Assembly (NCBI GenBank): GCA_020161335.1
Contig: JAIUOJ010000002.1
Location: forward strand, 1 to 64,000
Source: Pseudomonadota bacterium
GTDB taxonomy: Bacteria; Pseudomonadota; Gammaproteobacteria; Xanthomonadales; Xanthomonadaceae
Length of the DNA: 64,000 nt
Direction: 5' to 3'
Under the pieces are notes generated by a model, which was given only the letters and a program-made list of their open reading frames with translations, ran no database searches and was not told where the DNA came from. This document shows, in pieces, positions 60,547 through 64,000 of the stretch; position 1 is the stretch's first letter; each line of letters starts with the position of its first letter. A program made the position numbers and the translations under genes.

Positions 60547-61005
60547 ATGCGCCGCTTCCTTGCCCTGATCGCCCTGGCCGCCCTGGCCTTGACCCTGGGC
60601 GCCTGCGCCACCCGGCCCGTCGTGACCGGCACCCCCCGTCCGGCGATCGACCCGGCCCAGGTGCGCATCTACTACGCGCCGCCACCGGGCGGTTACGAGG
60701 AGATCGCGCGGCTCGAGGTGGGCAGCGGCGGGTTCACCTATGGCGAGCAGAACAAGAACAACGCGGTGATGAACAAGCTGCGCCGCGAGGCCGCGAAGCT
60801 GGGGGCCAACGGCGTGCTGTTCCAGGGCAGCGCCGACGGCTACGGCGGCGGTGGCGTGAGCGTGGGCGGCGGCGGTGGCCGCGTCGGCGGCAGCAGCTTC
60901 TCCAGCGTGGGCGTGGGCGTGAACATCTCGCCGCGGCAGAAGTACGGCAGCGGCATCGCCATCCACGTCGTCAACCCGCCCGCGGACGGCGCGTCGCAGC
61001 CGTAG
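60547..61005 (+). CDS. Glycine-rich lipoprotein of unknown function
   Basis: A 152-aa protein with lipoprotein signal and lipobox LGAC (Cys20). The middle (about 95-125) is a Gly/Ser/Val stretch (GGGGVSVGGGGGRVGGSS). The conserved-looking part QVRIYYAPPPGGYEEIARLE resembles small xanthomonad lipoproteins. ATG 60547 is preceded by aggaga. It converges with the second halogenase-like gene and may not belong to the pigment pathway. Confidence 0.75.
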   Translation: MRRFLALIALAALALTLGACATRPVVTGTPRPAIDPAQVRIYYAPPPGGYEEIARLEVGSGGFTYGEQNKNNAVMNKLRREAAKLGANGVLFQGSADGYGGGGVSVGGGGGRVGGSSFSSVGVGVNISPRQKYGSGIAIHVVNPPADGASQP

Positions 61006-61087
61006 GCCGGCGTCGGCGTCGGCGTCGCGCTGCGCGCCGACGCGTCGCATCATCGACCGGGCGCCTGCCCGGCCCTGTCGCGGGACG

Positions 61088-62746
61088 CTAGGCCGCCTGT
61101 TCCTCGGTGCGGGCGTCGTCCTCGGCATACCAGTCGGCGGCCAGCGATGCATCTGCCACGGCCCCCGCGCTGGCGAGGTGGTCGCCGAGTCCATGGTCGT
61201 CGAGATCGGGATGGTCGGCGCGGGCGCGCTGCAGGATCTCCGCCGCCAGCCAGCGCATGCGCGCCACGTTGGTGTCGATCCGGGCCAGGAACGCCGGCGT
61301 TTCGAGCCGGTCCGAGAGCGCCCGGTTCATCTCGCGGAACCAGTCGATGCGGAACTGGTCGAGCATGCCGCGCGCCGGCGGCGATGCGCGCCCCGCGTTG
61401 CGCAGGCCCCACTCGCGCAACAGTGGCTGCATTGCCAGGTTCAGCGCGCGCGCCTCCTCGAACTGCGGCCGCAGCCGCGACAACGTGGCCAGGTCGGTCA
61501 GGCGACCGGCGAAGAACAGCGGCGCCAGCAGCGACCAGTAGTAGGTGTAATCCCAGATCACCTTCACCGGCATCACCCGCTCGTCGCCGAACAGCGGGTA
61601 CTGGTCCTGGTAAAGCGTCAGCGTGTTCTCGTAGAACGAGAAGTACAGCTGCTCGTACAGCGAGACGTAGGGCTCGAAGCGCTGCCCGGCGGCGTCTTTC
61701 GCCACCAGGTCGCAGATGTAGGTGTTGGCGATCGCGATGAAGTCGCTGCCGGGCGAGTAGAACGGGTCGAGGAACACGCCGGCCTCGCCGGTGCTGGCCC
61801 AGCGACGGGGCGAGAACACCTGCTTCGCGCCATGCGAGAAGTGGCGCAGGAACAGGAAGTCCTGCAGCGTGTGCTCGCTGCGGTCGAGGCTGGCCGCCAC
61901 CTGCGGCTGGTGCACGCGCAGCCAGTCCATCGCCTTGGCGTGCGTGTTCATCGCCTCCAGCGGATGCAGCTTCGCGTCGCAGACGATGCCCAGCGAATGC
62001 GCGCCCGACGACAGCGGGATCAGCCAGAACCAGTAGCCGGGGCCGCACATGTGGTTGGTCGAGCGCCAGCGGTCGGGCGGATCGCAGCGCTGCCGCCACT
62101 GCGCGTCCTGCGACCAGCCGTTGGGATCGACGAAGCCGTCCACCCGCCACCACGCGGCGTTGACGTCGTGGTCGTTGGCCTGGGCGAGATCGAGCTTGCG
62201 CTTGACCAGCGCCGCGCGGCCGCTGGCGTCCACCAGCCAACGGCAGTACAGCGCTTGGGCCTGGCCATCGCGCTCGTAGTGGACGAGATGGTCGTCCTCG
62301 TCGTCGGCGATCTCGAAGCCGCGCACCACGGCGGCGTCCTCGAAGCGCACGCCCTGCGCCCGCGCCAGCACGCCGAGGTGGTTCTCGAAGCGGCCGCGGT
62401 CGATCTGCCACGACGGCGTCGGCAGCAGCTGGCTCACGCCCAGTTCGGTGCAGCGGTCGATCGCGTGGCTGCCCTCGGAGAAGAAGAAGCGGAAGCCGAA
62501 CTTGCGGATCTGTTTGGTCTCCAGGTGTTCGCGCAGGCCGAGAACGTCGGCGAAGTAGTGCGCGCCGATCTCGACCGTCGACTCGCCCACCTTGTGCGCC
62601 GCCTCGCGCACCGGATGCGACTTGCGCTCGATGACCGCGACCGACAGGGCCGGCTGCTGCTTCCGCAGCTGCAGCGCGAGCGTCAGGCCGGCCAGGCCGC
62701 CGCCGAGGATGGCGACGTCGACACGGGGGGCGGGGGCATTCGACAT
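61088..62746 (-). CDS. Flavin-dependent halogenase-like oxidoreductase 2
   Basis: A 552-aa FAD protein. GxGxxG at 15-20 (GGGLAG), KVGESTVEIG, Lys82 in QIRKFGFRFF at the halogenase lysine position, VDASGRAALVKR, and WFWLIP (239-244), again the WxWxIP signature. The C-terminal 170 residues are an extra domain with WxxxL-rich helices. Together with the first such protein it may brominate the aryl head or polyene, or act as an oxygenase. It is read left, downstream of the glycosyltransferase, across a 76-nt gap. Confidence 0.83.
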   Translation of the reverse strand: MSNAPAPRVDVAILGGGLAGLTLALQLRKQQPALSVAVIERKSHPVREAAHKVGESTVEIGAHYFADVLGLREHLETKQIRKFGFRFFFSEGSHAIDRCTELGVSQLLPTPSWQIDRGRFENHLGVLARAQGVRFEDAAVVRGFEIADDEDDHLVHYERDGQAQALYCRWLVDASGRAALVKRKLDLAQANDHDVNAAWWRVDGFVDPNGWSQDAQWRQRCDPPDRWRSTNHMCGPGYWFWLIPLSSGAHSLGIVCDAKLHPLEAMNTHAKAMDWLRVHQPQVAASLDRSEHTLQDFLFLRHFSHGAKQVFSPRRWASTGEAGVFLDPFYSPGSDFIAIANTYICDLVAKDAAGQRFEPYVSLYEQLYFSFYENTLTLYQDQYPLFGDERVMPVKVIWDYTYYWSLLAPLFFAGRLTDLATLSRLRPQFEEARALNLAMQPLLREWGLRNAGRASPPARGMLDQFRIDWFREMNRALSDRLETPAFLARIDTNVARMRWLAAEILQRARADHPDLDDHGLGDHLASAGAVADASLAADWYAEDDARTEEQAA

Positions 62747-62822
62747 CGGGCAGCGCTCCTTGCGCGCCGCGTCCGGGGGAACGCGACCGGCGGAGACTAC
62801 CGCAAGGCGCGGCGTGGCGTGT

Positions 62823-63632
62823 TCACGGCGCGTGTGCGCCGGGCACCGTCGATGCGTGGGGGTCGAACACCACCGGCGGACGGGCGCGCGTGCGCCGGTA
62901 CTCGCGCACCACGTGGCCCTGCGCCAGCACCTGCCGGAACACGTGCGAGGTGATCCGCCACAGGTCGCGGAACAGGCGGAAGTGGCTCTTGCGGAACTGC
63001 TCGTCCGAACCGGCGGTGGCGTAGCGCGTCTCCACCGGCACCGACACCACGCCGTAGCCGAGCCGGCGCGCGGCCGAGATCAGCACCTGTGCCTCGAACA
63101 CGAAGCCCTCGCCCGGCACGCCATCGAGGGCCAGCACCGGCGCCGGGTAAAGCCGCTGCCCGCTCTGGCTGTCGACCAGGCGGAAGCCACAGGCCCAGGC
63201 GATGCCCCAGTCGCCGAAATCGTTGCCGATCCGGCGGTACCACGGCTGCGTGCTGCGCTTCTTCAGGCGCGCGCCATTGACGATGTTGCGCGGATGCGCG
63301 TTGGCGGCGGCCACCAGGCGCGGGATGTCGCTGGCGCGGTGCTGGCCGTCGCCATCCAGCGTCACCGCCGCCGCCATGCCGCGGCGCAGGGCCTCGGCGA
63401 ACCCGTCGCGCAGCGCCTGGCCCTTGCCCATGCGCCGCGGATGCCGCACCAGCACCACCGGCAGGCTCGACACGATCGCGGCGGTGTCGTCGTCGGAGCC
63501 GTCGTCGACCACGATCACCAGGTCGCAGTGCGCGAGCGCGCCCTCGACCACCTCGCGGATGCGCAGCGCTTCGTTCAATGCGGGAATCACCGCGGCGACG
63601 TTGCCGCGGTGCAGCGTCGGCGGCTCAGACAC
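62823..63632 (-). CDS. GT2-family glycosyltransferase
   Basis: A 269-aa enzyme from GTG 63632, overlapping the stop of the chain-length-factor-like gene by 8 nt. NVAAVIPALNEALRIREVVE opens the GT-A fold, VIVVDDGSDDDTAAI has the DDGS motif, and TLDGDGQHRASDIPRL carries the DxD. It resembles dolichol-phosphate mannosyltransferase-like enzymes of aryl-polyene clusters, and may glycosylate the lipid pigment or its carrier. Confidence 0.88.
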   Translation of the reverse strand: MSEPPTLHRGNVAAVIPALNEALRIREVVEGALAHCDLVIVVDDGSDDDTAAIVSSLPVVLVRHPRRMGKGQALRDGFAEALRRGMAAAVTLDGDGQHRASDIPRLVAAANAHPRNIVNGARLKKRSTQPWYRRIGNDFGDWGIAWACGFRLVDSQSGQRLYPAPVLALDGVPGEGFVFEAQVLISAARRLGYGVVSVPVETRYATAGSDEQFRKSHFRLFRDLWRITSHVFRQVLAQGHVVREYRRTRARPPVVFDPHASTVPGAHAP

Positions 63633-64000
63633 CGGCGATATCCAACGCGAGCTGGCGGTGCGCGCCCGCCGGCAACGATGCCGACGCGGCGCCGGCGGCC
63701 AGCGCGTCGAACAGCGCCAGCATCGGCGCCATCGCGTTCGCCTGCAGGCGCCGCGCCAGCGGACCGTCGGCCACGGGCGCGTCGCCGTCGCGCAGCGTCG
63801 CGGACAGCCGCGGCCCGGCGCCATCGCGCGCGAGCACCAGGGCCGCACCGAGCAGGCCCTCGCTGTGCGTCACCGTGCCGAGCAGGCCGGTGGCGGTGGT
63901 GTCGTAGGCCACCAGCAGCACGGCGTCGGCGTCGGTCGCCAGCTGCGTCATCGCTTCCAGCAGGCCCTGCGCGAAGGTCGCGCGGTAGGCGCTGATCGCG
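63625..64000 (-). CDS. Beta-ketoacyl synthase/chain-length-factor-like protein (partial)
   Basis: C-terminal 124 codons only; open at the right edge (the frame reads AISAYRATFAQGLLEAMTQL at the window end). Residues ADAVLLVAYDTTATGLLGTV and LGAALVLARD look like the beta-ketoacyl synthase-like chain-length-factor proteins found in aryl-polyene clusters. The rest of the gene, and probably the true ketosynthases, lies beyond base 64000. Confidence 0.75.
   Translation of the reverse strand, partial: AISAYRATFAQGLLEAMTQLATDADAVLLVAYDTTATGLLGTVTHSEGLLGAALVLARDGAGPRLSATLRDGDAPVADGPLARRLQANAMAPMLALFDALAAGAASASLPAGAHRQLALDIAGV

Noticed and set aside
61006..61045. Short ggcgtc-type microsatellite after the lipoprotein gene
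   Set aside because: Only about four degenerate copies in very GC-rich DNA; no flanking structure and no link to a gene start.

Overview
The window is a very GC-rich chromosomal segment of a gammaproteobacterium, almost certainly Xanthomonadaceae (Lysobacter/Luteimonas-like). The evidence is a xanthomonadin/aryl-polyene locus with a XanB2-type chorismatase, the crbS/crbR-acs arrangement, xanthomonad-type dispersed palindromes, and the parB-parA-rsmG block. No rRNA, tRNA or CRISPR array was found. High GC produces many long antisense shadow frames, which are left out.

Layout. 0-9.5 kb: end of acetyl-CoA synthetase, a LuxR-type regulator (CrbR-like), a secreted M1 aminopeptidase, a transporter-linked hybrid kinase (CrbS-like), cardiolipin synthase and ribosomal proteins L33 and L28. 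10.2-16.2 kb: a czcCBA metal-efflux operon led by a small His-rich periplasmic protein. 16.2-22 kb: a Pat-type acyl-CoA synthetase/GNAT fusion, then parB, parA and rsmG. 22-24 kb: a phosphopantetheinyl transferase and an AMP-dependent ligase that look like displaced parts of the pigment pathway. 24-31 kb: a GlsB-like membrane protein, an FMN reductase, a 712-aa orphan protein, a SLOG-SLATT-like membrane protein, a YggN-like (DUF2884) protein and exonuclease III.

31.1-37.4 kb looks like an accessory island with visibly lower GC in places. It holds an AraC regulator divergent from a DUF2306 membrane protein, three exported proteins of unknown function (one an internal duplication), and the decayed tail of an RHS/polymorphic-toxin gene with a 16-base homopolymer. 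37.4-49.9 kb returns to core genes: coniferyl aldehyde dehydrogenase, a gamma-carbonic anhydrase-like protein, a tightly overlapping RDD/SpoIIM/DUF4129/DUF4350/MoxR/DUF58 operon, aroE, a GNAT protein and hemB. 49.9-50.5 kb is a non-coding field of dispersed palindromes.

50.5-64 kb is most of a xanthomonadin (brominated aryl polyene) cluster: chorismatase, two flavin-halogenase-like proteins, acyl carrier protein, membrane protein, two acyltransferases, two hot-dog dehydratases, a LolA-like carrier, an MMPL exporter, ketoreductase, lipoprotein, glycosyltransferase, and the start of a ketosynthase/chain-length-factor-like gene cut by the right edge. No complete ketosynthase lies inside the window. 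The inferred pathway is chorismate to 3-hydroxybenzoate, activation and loading on the carrier protein, iterative extension and dehydration, halogenation, then export and acyl transfer at the envelope.
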